NCBI GenBank assembly: GCA_037951105.1
Contig: JBAMJV010010674.1
Location: forward strand, 62,001-126,000
Reading direction: 5' to 3'
DNA from: Echinarachnius parma
Taxonomy: Eukaryota; Echinodermata; Echinoidea; Clypeasteroida; Echinarachniidae
Length of the DNA stretch: 64,000 nt
The notes below the pieces were generated by a model. That model saw nothing but the letters and a program-made list of their open reading frames with translations. It made no database searches and was not told the origin of the DNA. This document shows, in pieces, positions 1-13,100 of the stretch (positions are counted from its first letter, which is position 1; every line of letters begins with the position of its first letter). A program made the translations under genes and the position numbers.

Positions 1-1711
1 ATACACTATTTTCGTGTACTATTGCAAACCGATGGCGGCATATTTATGACATAAAAGAAGAAAACTGAAGTCTTTGCTAAAAAATGGTATCAACAATATG
101 TCATTATTTAGGAGAAATTCTTGAATAAAGTCCGTAAACAAGAATTACATTTATTGGGGCACCCTGTATAGTGTTCGAAATCGTACAAATTTGCTGTATT
201 TGTCGATATCAAATGCTGAGTTCCAAGAACTATAACTTTTTGTTCAGATACAATATACACTTGAAATTTTTAGAGAGTATTGTTGATATAATTGGACAGT
301 TTTTCGAAAAGTATTACTTCAACAGCTAATGCAATTATTATGCCGAATTATGTAAATCAATAATTTCATATTTTGGTGAAAAATGCCTAAAATTTGAGTT
401 TGGGGCTAAAAATGACCGTGTTACATATTCTGAAACCCATTGTGTTTGGTATCAGATTATAGGACATTTTGATTGTCTTCAATATGACTGCAAAATCATG
501 CTTATTCCAGGTGTTGTTTGTGAAATCTGGCCAATAATCTATAGCAAGTCAAAACGGCTACTTTTTTGGACGCCATCTTGGATTTGAAGGTGTTTGCAAA
601 AAATTTGTTGAGGTAGACCTCCGAATTAATTTGTCTCACTAAAAATACTTGCAAATAAAATTGGTTTAAACTTGTTGTGGTGATCTGGCAACCTAAGTCC
701 TTAAGGAAGCCACTTTTTCGATGTTGGCCCTCCCCTTATAAACCATTTCATGTCTGATGAGAAACAATAATATAAGCTTGTCCCTGGTTATCCCTGGTTG
801 AGCATCAATATGCTAGTAAAATTCCACTGATGTGGAATGGTTTTTACTGGTTAGAGGTGACTTCTGTCATTTCAGTCTAACTACCCGACATGCTTCGCAA
901 ATTATGACGTTTGTGCGGACTGTCCGAACAAAAAGATTGATTCACTGATTTGCAGACTCATCAAAGCGTCTACACGTATTCAAACAATGGTTTGGTGCGG
1001 TGAAAACTAGTTAAGTGCAGGAATGCATTGATCGATATGGTCCGCACTGACGTAAATGATGGCCTCCCGCGTTCGCGTGAAAAGTGGTGTACCCGATTGT
1101 GTTTGCACATATTTCTTCCGAAGCAGAAATCTGAGTCGGGGTAATGTTATGCGAAATAAACAAGCATATTACGATGTATAAAGTAGGATAAACTCTATTC
1201 TATAGAGTTGCATTGGCCAACAAAGTTTACCAGATAACCATTAAAACCATTCCATAACTGTAAATGTTGACTGGCACATTGATGGTTGCATGGACCACCA
1301 GACTGATAAGCTAATTTATTGTTTCTCCTCGGAATAACATTCCAATGAAATTAAATGGTTTAAAAAGTCACCAGTAATATTATGTCTTCCAACTAAAAGG
1401 ACATTATGATAAGTTGTAAATGGAGACATGTTAAACCATTTCATTGGAACGTCAAGCATCCCTCTGTCTGGATGTCTACTGACAAAAAACAAACAATTTA
1501 AAGGTGGTGTGACATGACTGACATGACATGCTTGTCAAATTCCACATGTGTGAACTGTTAAAAAAATATCCGCTTTTAAATAGACCTATGAAACAAAAGG
1601 GGCAGCTCAATATTAATAGACCTATTCATTCGCGACGCCGTTTACACTGTCTTCACCAAATTTCGGGTATATAGGTCTGTGCCTCCCAGGGTTCCAATGT
1701 AGGCCCGGAGC
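1..1711. other. no gene seen; dispersed repeat DNA
   Basis: I see no convincing exon here. At 156-170 there is a sequence ending in 'gcaccctgtata', resembling a mariner-type terminal repeat whose partner would lie outside the window. The rest is AT-rich sequence without long open frames. Confidence 0.5.
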
Positions 1712-2055
1712 GGATCGCCCCTCACTACGTTTGCTATAGGGGTTCTCCGGTCGGGAGCGGGAGGGTGTTTCACAAAGAAATATTTTGTCATTATGACAAA
1801 TTTGTCATAATGACACATTTTTATGGTGGCATTAAAAGGACCTTTTGGTTAAAATGTTGCCAAATATTGGTCAAATTCGCATAATAAAATTAGCCAAATT
1901 TTGGACCAAATTCCGCCAAATATCGGCCAAACTGTCCCTTTATTGCCAACTCGAAAAATTGTCATTATGACAAATTTGTCATAATGACAGAATATTTCTT
2001 GTGAAACAACCTCCGGATCACCCCTCGCCACGTTTGCAAGGGGATCCCGGGGGGA
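1712..2055. repeat. inverted-repeat insertion between direct repeats
   Basis: An inverted repeat spans 1759-2014: 'gggtgtttcac' at the left mirrors 'gtgaaacaacc' at the right. Each arm carries the palindrome tgtcattatgacaaa/tttgtcataatgaca (about 1786-1816 and 1961-1990). The element is bracketed by related direct repeats beginning 'cggatcgcccctc' (1711) and 'cggatcacccctc' (2014). This looks like a small foldback element inside a duplicated GC-rich repeat. Confidence 0.6.
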
Positions 2056-2562
2056 GGGGAGGGGAGGGGGGGGGGGGGGGGGGGGCTCCGGTGGCTGTTC
2101 AAATTCACTATCAGGACCCGGCGGAACGTCCGATATTTAGGATTTGGGGGTCTGCGCCCTGCGGAACGGCGGAACGGTCCATATTGAGGATTTGGGGGGT
2201 CTCCGGAACAAAAAAAAATTACTGAAAAAGGGGGTCTTGAGGAGGGCACATACCTATAGTGCCAATTATAGGGAGTACCCCCCCCCCCCCCCTATTTCCC
2301 CCCCCTCTCATCCGCTCCAGACCAAGTATAGGGAGATACCCCCTCCCCTCCCCCCACCGTACCGTAGTTTAGACCCCCGTTTTGATGTTGGCTGAGGCAC
2401 ACCCCATGCCAACAAATTATTCAAGTGACCCTTCCCCCCGCCCCCCCCCCCCCCCCCCCCCAACCCCTTAAGCTTTGCCTCTGGGTGAGTCGTCATCAAT
2501 CATCGATCAATCAATCAAGCGCGCGCGCGCGCGCGCGTTGATCGATCGATCGATCGAGGGTT
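2056..2562. repeat. low-complexity tract: G/C homopolymers, (CG)n, (GATC)n
   Basis: There is a G run near 2067-2091, C runs near 2279-2292 and 2435-2461, then (CG)n at about 2519-2537 followed by (GATC)n to 2556. Open frames across it are proline/glycine-rich artefacts of the homopolymers. Confidence 0.85.
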
Positions 2563-3439
2563 CGCGAATTCGTGGACGTCTGTAATTATATAATGCACTT
2601 TTGTATATGTGACAATCGGCGTTATGAAGTCGACAGTGTGGGCTGTGCCTGTGCCTTTGCCTTTGACGATCTTGTTGGTAAGATAATTACTTTTTTGGTG
2701 CTTATCATTTTTCAATACATATTTTATTAATCAGGTGTCTTTAGCATGCTTGTAACTGATCAAGTGCGATCCAAATGAAAATTTTATCAGTCAATTGATA
2801 ATGACGCAGAGAGAATAAAACGCCCATCTAAACTAGAAATATCAAATTTCGATATGCTACTGAAATGCTTAAATATTTTATCAGGAGTTGTCTTCGTAGG
2901 TATGTTGTGATGCTGCTCTTATTCCAGTCACTTCAAGTCATACAATGCACATTGGGGAGCTCAGCGAAATGTCTGAGCGTTTTTGGGCAGCGGGTTTTGT
3001 GGAGAATACGCGGTGGATAAGCTTAATAACGCAGTAGTACGTTACTGATTGCTATCAGTTTACATCAAATCGCCAAATAAGATATATTTTAAGCGGCGAA
3101 AAACATATCTACTAAAACTCAATAGACAATTCTAGATGGATTTGAGGAAATTATAGAATGCACTTTTCGATTTAATTAATTTATTAATTATACTAAGGCT
3201 AAGCCTAAGACTAAGTCTAAGAGACTAAGACAGTCTGGCTTTGTTTAGCTTTTGGTAGGGTGTCTGATACATGGTGAATATCTTGACCTCAACAAAATAT
3301 GCTGATTTGCAAGAGTCAAGACAAATACAAAGTATACTAATACTAGCCTAGTAATACTACGGAGTTCGGTGATATTTGGATTTGCGTGCAGATGCAAATG
3401 CGTGATTGCGGTATTCGGTCGTTCTCCCTACTAGAGTAG
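2563..3439. other. no gene seen
   Basis: AT-rich sequence with a short (taagac/ctaag)-type tandem at about 3194-3230. No exon or RNA gene is supported. Confidence 0.5.
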
Positions 3440-3551
3440 TAATGCAGTTTCGTACCCCTTTTTTTGTTTTCATTTGCATCACTTCAATTTCAAACTGACT
3501 AAAAAGTCTAAATAATTGGTTTGTATTACTCATTGCACTCTTTCCTTATCC

Positions 3552-4288
3552 CTCGATGGTCTGTTGTATATTTTGGTCAAAATTTAAGTAATTTTTTACT
3601 ACTTTTAATTATCGATGGTTGTTGCGTCGCGGTAAATATTCGCACTTCGCGGTTGCTAAAATCGAAGTTAGCAGGACTTCACCAGCAGCTATGCCGTTAG
3701 CTAGGGGCATACCTGTACTTATACATGTGTAAAATACTTTGCATGTTACACATGGCGCCGCACACTACGTGGTGCCATTGTTCTATACCGCTAGCGTCCG
3801 GTCGTAACCATTAACAACTCATTGTCAACTGGGTCAAAGTGAATTCGCCAACACCCCTCGAACAATGCCCCGCCGAGCGAAAAAATAACGCACTACGGCA
3901 ATGTGATTCTGTATGCTATACACAAACGGTATAAGTGGCCCTGCTGGTGGCTAGGGGTGACTTGCGAATGGAGAGAGTACCGTACTCCTGCGGTACGCGC
4001 GCGCTCTGTATCGGTCGGTTACATCCGTAGCTCGATGTATGGTGGCTCTAAATTATACATCTGGACGTAACCGGTACGGCGCGCGCGCGCGCACCGCAGG
4101 AGTACGGTACTCTCTCTTCTCACAAGTCACCCCTAGCTAACGGCATAGCTGCTGGTGAAGTCCCGCTAACTTTGATTTTAGCGACCGCGAAGTGCGAAAA
4201 TTACGTCGCCGCGACGCATCCAAATCATCGATTAAAGTTGTAAAAAAATGACTTAAATTTTGACAAAATATTACAACGGACCATTGAG
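3552..4288. mobile_element. foldback element, ~740 bp
   Basis: The arms are inverted copies: 'ctcgatggtctgttgta' (left) against 'tacaacggaccattgag' (right). The homology extends through the segment 'gctatgccgttagctagggg' and its complement. A second, inner hairpin (about 3948-4136) has the stem 'gagagagtaccgtactcctg' with GC-alternating flanks. No coding capacity. Confidence 0.65.
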
Positions 4289-4576
4289 GTAGGCAGATTC
4301 ACGAAAGCCGCCGTCAGCGGCGCTATAACGCGGCGCTATATTGCAGCGCGGAAGTGTGACCGACTCGGAAACACAGCGGCGATCGGCACTTTCTGTGCAA
4401 ATGTGATCAGGCTTTGTTGTTGTCATTGACGCCATCTTTAAAGAGCAAGATGCTAGCTTCGATTGAAAAAAAAGATCACAGAGAAAATCCTTTTCGTTTT
4501 CAAAATACAGCCAGCTGTTTTCAGTAAGTTTTTCAAGATTTTCTAGCCTAACTTTGATGATAAATTATGGCTATAC

Positions 4577-4599
4577 GGGGGGGGGGGGGGGGGGGGGGG
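4577..4599. repeat. G homopolymer
   Basis: A run of about 23 G, then ggtgggggtgag. It is one of many G or C runs in this window. Confidence 0.85.
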
Positions 4600-6492
4600 T
4601 GGGGGTGAGGTCGATGTTTTGATGTCGATTGTGAAACTACGTACAATTTTAGACTAAGAAAACTCAACCTGCATGAGTTGCAGTGTTGCGATAAGAAAAT
4701 GCTAGGCGCGCGAAATGAGATTCCCCGATCCTTTCTGTGAAAATGTGTGGTCATTTTGGTGAAATTGTGGTCATTGACTTGCCGACTCGGGGTTGTCAAT
4801 CCATAATACTAAAACGCAAAATAAGCGTATTATAGGTAATTGAATGGTAGTAAAATACTATAAAATTGATGAAACGATCTACATTAACATGTTTTGTTTG
4901 AAACTTAACTTATCTTCTGACGATTTTAATCGGAAGGTGATAGTCCCTCAAATATTTCACCCTACAATATTAGTAGATCAATCCGAAAATCTCGTCATTA
5001 TTACAAGGCAATGGTGACATAATGGACTTACTTGTCCATTCTTTCCTATGGGGTAGGAATTTTGTTTGATGAGTGCTAATTAAATACATAATTAATAAAG
5101 TCAAATTTCTTTCTTTGTTAATTAATTAATGTTTGTATTTAATAATTCATTTCTTTGTTGATTTCTGTGTGTATGTGTGTGCGTGTATATGTGTGAGTTG
5201 TGTTTGTGTTGTGTTTTTAAGGCCCAAAACATGTATAAAGGCATTGATTACCATACATGACTGCACACTGTTAGGTAGCCCATGATTTGAGTTGGCCAAA
5301 CTCTGTCTATATATGGCTCTGGTCACAATTTTTTGGTTGAAAATTGTCCTCAAAAGTACTTAAATATGGAATACAAACATTCCTGTAACTTTGCTTGTGG
5401 TTGTCCAATTTTATAAAACAGCTCTGGTGAATTCTGTAACGTGATTGGTTAAATCCTGTCACGTGACTATTCATTAAATTTCCACAAACATGCACGACCG
5501 TGCAAAACAGGGTGCAACCCCATGCATTACTCGTTTTGGTTGCGCAACTTTTTGCACGGCTGTGACGTCACAATGCTTGTTTACATAGTTCGATCGAAGA
5601 CGAGCTTGCGAAAGTGATAAAAATATGATGGAAATTGCTTCATTTTGTAAATTATCTGTTCTGTAGTAAATAAATGTGTGCAATTTCGTAAATTATATGG
5701 TATGTGGTTTGATATTGGGAAGTCTTGGAATGGGAATGCATACAATTCTTTGATAATTCTCACTTTTAACGAGAAAATTTTCTGATTTTCGGCGACTGTG
5801 ATTGATCTGCTGAGCTGCCAGAGTCAAATTCAGTGAAGTGAGTGCAGAAGTGATGATTAATTTTGTAAATTCCTTAACAAATTCACACTCTAGAGAGTAG
5901 ATAGACTGGGTTACTAATTGTGGCGAGTCTGTTTTCAATAATCCAGCAAAATGAAACAATCCGTGGTTGAGCTTAGTTTTATAAAACTAATAATACAACA
6001 GTCTAATTATCGTACATTGTGTAAATGCATGGACTCTCGGCTATGTTAGCTGTGCGCATGCGCACTCGGCGTTGCCTCGTGCACATCGCACAGATAACAT
6101 AGCCTCGAGTGCAATGAATTTACACAATGCACTCTAGACAGTGTATTATTAGTATAACAACACTTGACCCCTCATTTTTTCCCTTGTTTTGAGCTCTTTC
6201 AGATAAAATAAGATTCACAACAAAATAATCAACTTTACATTTTCATGATTCTGCCTAATTGAGGGATATTAAGGAAAGAGTGCAGTGAGTGATACAAACC
6301 AATTTAGTTGAGTTTAAAGTATTTTTGAAGTGATGCAAATGAAAACAAAAAAAAGGGTACGAAACTGCATTAGCGCCCAAAAGTGGACCCTTTTTGGCTT
6401 TTTTGCTTAATTTTCAAGGCAATCCTGCTAATTACTTAGTGCTATATGGCTTAAAATTAAATGCTAGTGCTAACTCGCTGCTAATGCCATGG

Positions 6493-8067
6493 TAGACAGA
6501 AATACCCGTCTCTAAATGGGATTTATTATATATCAGATTTTGTATAGTATCCCATTACAAGACGGTAATCTGAAGTGTTCGCGCTGTGTGGAAGTAAATT
6601 TGCCATAGACCCTGTGGTTAAGGCGGCCAATTTGTCTACTTTTAAGCCGGACACAATGAATGGGAGACACGCGCCGCGCGTTGGACGAAATCTGCACGAA
6701 ATTTGCAATATCTTCGACTTTACTTGTAATTTTTGCTTAAAAGCAAGTCGTATTGATTTTGCTTTGAAACGGATATGGTAGTATGTTTTATACTTGATAC
6801 CAAGGGCGTCGATTTCTTCTCGCCATTGGGGGGGATGATTCGTCATTTTGACCATCTCTGGCGAGGGAGCGAAGCGATAACCCAGCAGCGTGCCCGGGTT
6901 TTTATGGCTGAGGGGGGGGGGGGGGGGGGGCAAAGCTTTTTAAGTGCACATTGCAAGCATCATGTTATGAGCTGGGCTTTGTCCAATATGAACTTTAGCC
7001 TGATAGATACATATATTGCAAGCATTCTGCTGGAACCCTGAATAGCATCAGTCATGGGATACCCACATTGGAACTCTTATTGGGGGTCCAGGGGGCGGAG
7101 CCCCCGGAAACTTTGGGATTTGTAATATCCAGATATTATAAAGATGAATTGTCTATATGTAAATATAGAGTTAACTATTCTTTAGTTAATTGGCTTTTGA
7201 ATTGGAAGATTATTAAGTGCACATTGCAAGCATCCTGTTATGATGAGGGAACTGTTCAAGTATGGATGAATTTTAGCCTGATAGATAAATACTGTCGATT
7301 GCAATCATCCTGTTGGAACCCTGAATAGAATAAGTCAAGGGATACCCACATTGGAAAGCTTATTTGGGGTCCACGGGGCGAAGCCCCCGGAAGCTTTGGG
7401 ATTTGTAATATCCAGAAATACAATTAACTATTGAATAGTCAGCCCAATTTTAGTGAGCGAAGCGCAAACGCACAGTGGGCCAGGATCGCCTGACAGTTTG
7501 CCAAGAGAGAAGTCCTGAATAAAACTATTTAATGAGTACATGGCTGGTACTGGGTCAAATAACCTTAATGGGGGTTCCAGGGGCGCAGCCCCGGAAAATT
7601 TTGGATTTGGGCAGTTTAGCAAATTATCAAAAAGTGGTTTAAAGAAGACTATAGTAACAACTTCCATTCATGAGAGGGGGCAATGCTTCTTAATTTTAAT
7701 GTTATTATATATTTTTGAACCCCAAATATTGGGGGGGATGATAATACAGGCCATCCCCCCCACCTGAAATATTGGGGGGGATATATCCCCCCCATCCCCC
7801 CCGTGATCGACGCCCCTGCTTGATACATACAGTTAATCAATTTTTGCAAAATATAGAAAAAAGTCAGATATAGGAACTTATTGACTTGATGTTATCAATT
7901 GTCACAAGCCGATATGAAGCAATTTTAGTTAGCTAGCGCGCGTCACTGAACGCCGTACAGATTTACTTCCACACAGCGCGAACACTTCAGATTACTGTCT
8001 CGTAATGGGAAACTATAAAAAATCCGATAGATAATAAATCCCATGAAGAGACGGGTATTTCTGTCTA
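6493..8067. mobile_element. Mutator-like TIR element with 9-bp TSD
   Basis: The terminal inverted repeat TAGACAGAAATACCCGTCTC at 6493 is mirrored at the right end, which finishes at 8067. The inverted homology runs about 110 bp inward. Flanking 9-bp direct repeats ATGCCATGG occur at 6484-6492 and 8068-8076. A 9-bp duplication is typical of Mutator-like elements. The interior has no transposase and is interrupted by a second element at 6801-7818. Confidence 0.75.
6801..7818. mobile_element. hAT-like non-autonomous element nested in the 6493-8067 element
   Basis: The termini CAAGGGCGTCGAT (6801) and ATCGACGCCCCTG (ending 7818) are inverted copies. They are flanked by the exact 8-bp duplication CTTGATAC at 6793-6800 and 7819-7826. 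An 8-bp duplication with CARGGGCG-type ends fits the hAT superfamily. The interior holds two tandem copies of a 272-bp unit (starting about 6941 and 7213) with 'ggggtccagggggcggagcc'-type motifs. No transposase is present. Confidence 0.8.
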
Positions 8068-8076
8068 ATGCCATGG

Positions 8077-9730
8077 CTGCTATGCTATGTCTAGACTAGA
8101 GTCTACTCTAGTATGATTCGAATATGATCTGATCATGCTGATTGTCTTTTCTGTTCATGTTTGCATGATTGAAATAGTATTTTCTTTATCTTTTGCCCAA
8201 TGGCAATGAGCAGCAAATATAACTGATTAGAACGAACAACATACAAGATATTGCAAACCGTTCTCTTAATTGACTGACGAGTGCAGTGACGTAAGTCTGC
8301 AATCTCTCATTCAAAACCTATGGCTTATGCCTATGGCTATGCCTATGGGAAATTGATTTATACTAATTTTTCACTAAGTTTTATGCAATTCTGAGGGATC
8401 CCAAATTAAATTCATTACAGATTTTACATCAAAAGAAAGAGCATACAATTTGTACAAAATGTACGTTGTCAGTGACCACTTTTTTGGCTTATTTCCTCCT
8501 ACTAGTAAAACTAAAAGTAAAAAACTAAAATAGGATGAAAAAACTCACACAAATTTCATTATGATTCAAAAACAAGAAAAGATAAATGGTATGGCCGTGA
8601 AACTTTCCACATGTATAATTTGTTAACGCTGTTCTATTTAAAAATTAAAAGGTATTGCCTTTGACATGGCACATATTTTAGGAATTACAACATTTCACCA
8701 GACACCCTACTTTTGGCAAAGCCAAAGTCAAAAGAAATAAGTGATGTTTCATGCATGCAGGTATTTTAAAGTTTTAGTTACATTGCCTTATAATAATTTG
8801 CATTTTTATTATTGCCTAATACATACGTATATTTCCAATAGATGCATTTGTAAAGAACTACTTTTGAAAACTAATGTTATTCCTGTGTTACTTTTTAAAA
8901 AGTTTAAAGATTTTTCCAAAAGTTATCTTTGAGACTTAAAGGGTACCAATATCATTGCTCATTCTTCTTATATGTGATATTTTCATAGAAAAAGAACAAC
9001 GTTTACCTTAGCTAGTGAAAAAAAAGTGAAAATTGATGTCAGATTCTATCACTCATTCATGCGAAATATCCAAATTTAGATGCTATGTATGAGCAATCGA
9101 AGAATCAGAAGTAGGATAACTTTTGACCAAAATTGAACAAACTTTCCGGAATGCTTTTATTAATTCAATTGATCTTAAAGTGATCTCCATAATTAGGGTC
9201 TAGGGTAGTAAGGAGACATTTAAACAATCAAAACACATTTCTTTGTTCTGAGTTGTGTACCATTTATAACTTCATAAGCCAGACAACAAGGTACTAGAGA
9301 ATGGACCACTTTAAGATTGGTCCTGGTCCCGTTTTTGTAAATTACGCACCCCCCCTTGAAAAATCCTGCCTACGGGCCTGATACTGTACTGTGCGCTCTG
9401 CATTGCATTTACAATTCATGGGTACCGATAGACTAACAACTAACATTTGCTCCAATGATATTGCGTGTCTGGGGTGTAAATGGTCAAACCATTGTATTTA
9501 CCATTTACAAAGTAGATAGCCTACAGTGAGCACTAACAGTACATTGGAAGGTAGGTGGCCAAGTTCCGCCGCCATGGCACTGCGGTTAACAAATTATACA
9601 ATTATGAAAGAGCTCTAGATATGCAACACAAAATTTGATAATTCAATGTTGATCGTGCAGGCAGATGGCTCTAGAACTAAGTAGCCGCTTGAATTAACAT
9701 TTTTCTTTTTTTCTTGATTGTATCTTTTAG
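8077..9730. other. no gene seen upstream of the acyltransferase gene
   Basis: AT-rich DNA without supported exons. It should contain or adjoin the promoter or first non-coding exons of the acyltransferase gene, but I cannot identify a transcription start. Confidence 0.45.
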
Positions 9731-10003
9731 GTTAACTGAAGTGAAGCTCAATGTGCAGTGTGTCAAGAAGACAAGAACTTAATTCGTGGAGCAATTTGAT
9801 GTGGAAGTAGGAGGAGATGCATATGTCTGGTATCAGAGAACAGAGAACAGAAATCTTTAGATCTGACTTTATCAACTCTGGTCTGAAAGAATAAGAGACA
9901 AGTACAGAGATACAATTAGCGTGTATACATGAAGCTTGGCCACGGTGGATGAAAGGACTAGACTTGACTTGTGAAAGTGAAAGAAGTCCCAACTTCAGTC
10001 GCC
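9731..10003 (+). other. probable 5' UTR part of acyltransferase exon 1
   Basis: A pyrimidine-rich tract ending 'tatcttttag' at 9730 is a plausible 3' splice site, so an untranslated segment may start at 9731 and run to the ATG at 10004. An in-frame GTG at 9971 opens the same frame earlier, but the ATG in 'gtcgccatgg' (purine at -3 is absent, G at +4 present) is the better start because the family homology begins there. Confidence 0.45.
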
Positions 10004-10181
10004 ATGGAGATCCCGCCGTACATCAAGACGTCCCCCATCATTCACATGTGGATATTCTGCACTTACGTAATCAGCGCCGTGATCGTCACATCCCTCCAAT
10101 GTTTCACGCTCATTCTCTGGCCATTCAGCAGAGATCTCTATCGGACGGTCAACGGACACCTCATCAACTTCATGTGGCTAC
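10004..10181 (+). CDS. acyltransferase exon 1 (coding)
   Basis: Starts MEIPPYIKTSPIIHM and codes residues 1-59 plus one base of codon 60. It holds the first membrane segment (WIFCTYVISAVIV region). The donor is c|gtaagt at 10182. The next exon completes the codon as Gln, giving 'MWLQLVWLV', which matches the equivalent 'SQLV' position of the family. Confidence 0.9.
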
Positions 10182-13100
10182 GTAAGTATCAGAAGAAAAC
10201 AAGCATTCTCTACCAAAGCGTGCCCACGACTTTGCATGCATGACAAAATGAACTGATGCTTCATGCGATTTTTATAGAACAAAGATGTTCTTTAAGTAAT
10301 GCATGCCAAGTCATGGGCATGCTTTTGTAGAGAATGCCCTCAAAATAAGTCTCAAAGTTTCAAGGACCACTAGTGAATTTAAATATGTTCTGAAATTTGT
10401 AGTGTATTTCTTACTTGGTCATTGGTTGTACGCAATTGATGAAATTGTAAATGGTTCGGAATTCCTTTAATGTTTTAAAGGACCTAAAGAATACAACGTA
10501 CTTTGGCACTTATTCCATAGTTGATGACTTGTAAAATAGGTCTGCCGAAAAAAAATCCATGAAAATAAACACAGTAGTGATTTAAGACATTTATGGTCCA
10601 GAATTAGCATCGTGATTGACAATTCATTGGCTTACGTCATGACGCGTCATCTACAGAATTTAGTTCATTAGTGCGTGCTTTAGATGACGTCACATTTTGG
10701 CAATTTAAAAGGGGCATCCCAGGACAATTAGATATTTACTAATTACCCCAAAATTGATTGATTTCATGAGAAATGACTGCCAAATTCTTTTTCTTCAGGA
10801 AAAATTACATATAGAGAGCCAAATTGTGAAAATTAGGCCATCTAGACGCTATAGGTCCTTTAAAGGGACTTAGTAACATTGTCCAAATCCTCAAAATAAA
10901 TTTTTTATTCTAGCGGTTCCCTTATACCTTGTTGTATTCGTATTAACAATAAAATCATGGGACCGGTTTCGGTTTTTCAAATTTCCCTTTCGTTACAAAG
11001 ATATGTATGATTGAAGTATTCAGATAAGAAAAACTCTGGGCGAGTTTTTCTTCCGTTTACAAAGTGAGTGCAGTGAGTTACTGAATATTACTTTGCATTT
11101 TCACTCATTACTTGGCCATACAATGTCCATTTGACTTGAAATTTTCACACAATACCCTGTGAACATATAGGATAACAAGAATATACATTGCATCAACCAT
11201 TTATCACTTTTTGCACATGTCAACAAAGTTACTAGATCCCTTTAAGCTCAACCTTAGGCCATTTAGCTAATTTCCAAATTTGCTTCAAGAAGGAAAAAGC
11301 AACCCCACAAAGCTGCTTTAAAAAAAAAATACACCCATCACCTAGTAGCTGAAGAACACTTTCCCTTTAAATTTGTAAATTAAACAGATCCATAGCTGCA
11401 TGTCCAAAATATGTGAATTTGTATATAACATATCTTGTTATTTTCTAAGAAAAATGTAACCTTCTTTTTGACCCATCGTGTACAAGATTCTATAGAGTTA
11501 AATAACATGGCACACCTGGGGGTGTATTATAAGCCAGTTCAGATCAGAGTTACGTTTTGCGCATGTGCAATACAAAGGTCAATCGTACGAATTTGGCATT
11601 CATCGAATTGAAAGGACTGGATAAGGTTCTTTACTTGTTATTCTTGAGTACATCGATTGGAAATTCCTTGATGCGAAGGTTGATCAATTGTTCTCATGAA
11701 AGTAACAAAGGATCCCATGACAACCATCTGCCACTCTGAACATGACTGCACAGAGTAAAGGCTTTATAGCCTACCCATGATTGTAGAATTCAATGGTCAA
11801 GGGGTCAAACGTCCCATATGCTATCTGCGAACTGGTGTATTAAACACTAAAATTGATTTTAAAATCTTCTTGATCACGAAAAATTGATGATAAAATCAAT
11901 TGAAGTGAAGGGTCATTCCATGTCAAATCACCCAATGGATTTCATCGTACCCCCTTCAAATTTGTTCATATTTGGTATGTATGATATTTCAACCTTTCAA
12001 AGCGCAAATATTTAAGTTTTATCCCAATCCGCCCAACGGTTTTGGCGCTATGGGCGATTCTTTGGGGGTAGTTTTGTCAAAAATGGGCGTGGGCACCGTT
12101 TTTCAAATCGCCATTGTCCGTTAACCGTTGGATCAATTTATTTTTTAATGGTGTCATTGGACTGGAGATGTTATATGCAATCCATTTATGCCATTTGTTT
12201 TCATGCATGAGCGAGTTTGGATACGATAACCTTTGACCTTAGGCTTCAACCTTCCGTTTTACCTCGTGGATCAAATAATTTTGAGAATTTTTTTGGCTTA
12301 AATCTTGGCTTGATATAATATCTACAACATAAGAAAGAATTGGAGATGTATTATTTCTTGTTTTTTCTACAGCCTTGTTTTAAGTTTGCAAATTTCATGT
12401 AAAATTGAATTATTTTAGACCTACACCCATGTCCAAGAATTCTATAGGGGTCTATTGTATGAAAAAGACCTTTTCAAAGTCAGGATTAGAGCTGGCTCAC
12501 CACTGTTAAATAGACCTGCTAATCCCCATACAATAGCAATCCAGACAAATGACATTCTAATGATACCACATGTTTCCAACCTGACAATGGCCCTGTTGCA
12601 GAAAGAGATAAATCAATTGTGAGTCAGATCAAATGTTCTAAATGGACAAATCTGATTGGTTGAAACGCAGAAAATGTCCATCTCTGCAACAGGGCCTAGG
12701 TGGAGATGTTTTCTTGAATAAAATCTTTCAAGTTCAAATTATTGCAAACTTGTACATCAATTATGAAAGCAAATATCTACAGGTATCCCTTTTCAATTAA
12801 TTTAACCCTGATTATTTCCAACTAAACCAAATACAAAAACAATGCTGTTTGATATTCCACTCATTTTGATTTTTAATGGCACTTGTTTTTAAATGCATTA
12901 ATTGCAATTAAAAAAACAGTGCAATTTGAAATTTCACAAACCATAAATAATGCATTAAGCAAATGTGATGATTCACAGAAATGGACAGGCATGCGCAAGT
13001 TCTTGTGACTTTTGAAATTAGGTCATTTGTCTTTAATCTAAGCTCTTTCATAGCATGAAGAGATAAGTATCTCTGATTTTCACACATAGTGTACGAAACA

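Larger units (their letters stand above)
3440..6372. mobile_element. 2.9-kb element with ~115-bp inverted ends
   Basis: The left end 'taatgcagtttcgtaccc' (3440) is mirrored by 'gggtacgaaactgcatta' ending at 6372. The inverted homology continues about 115 bp inward, with 'gcactctttccttatccctc' near 3535-3554 matching its complement near 6256. There is no transposase-like open frame, so it is probably non-autonomous. A foldback element at 3552-4288 lies just inside the left arm. A target duplication is not clear. Confidence 0.6.

Noticed and set aside
3230-8735. A single 5.5-kb element with ends 'tagggtgtctg' at 3259 and its complement at 8699
   Set aside because: Only about 30 bp of inverted similarity and no clear target duplication.
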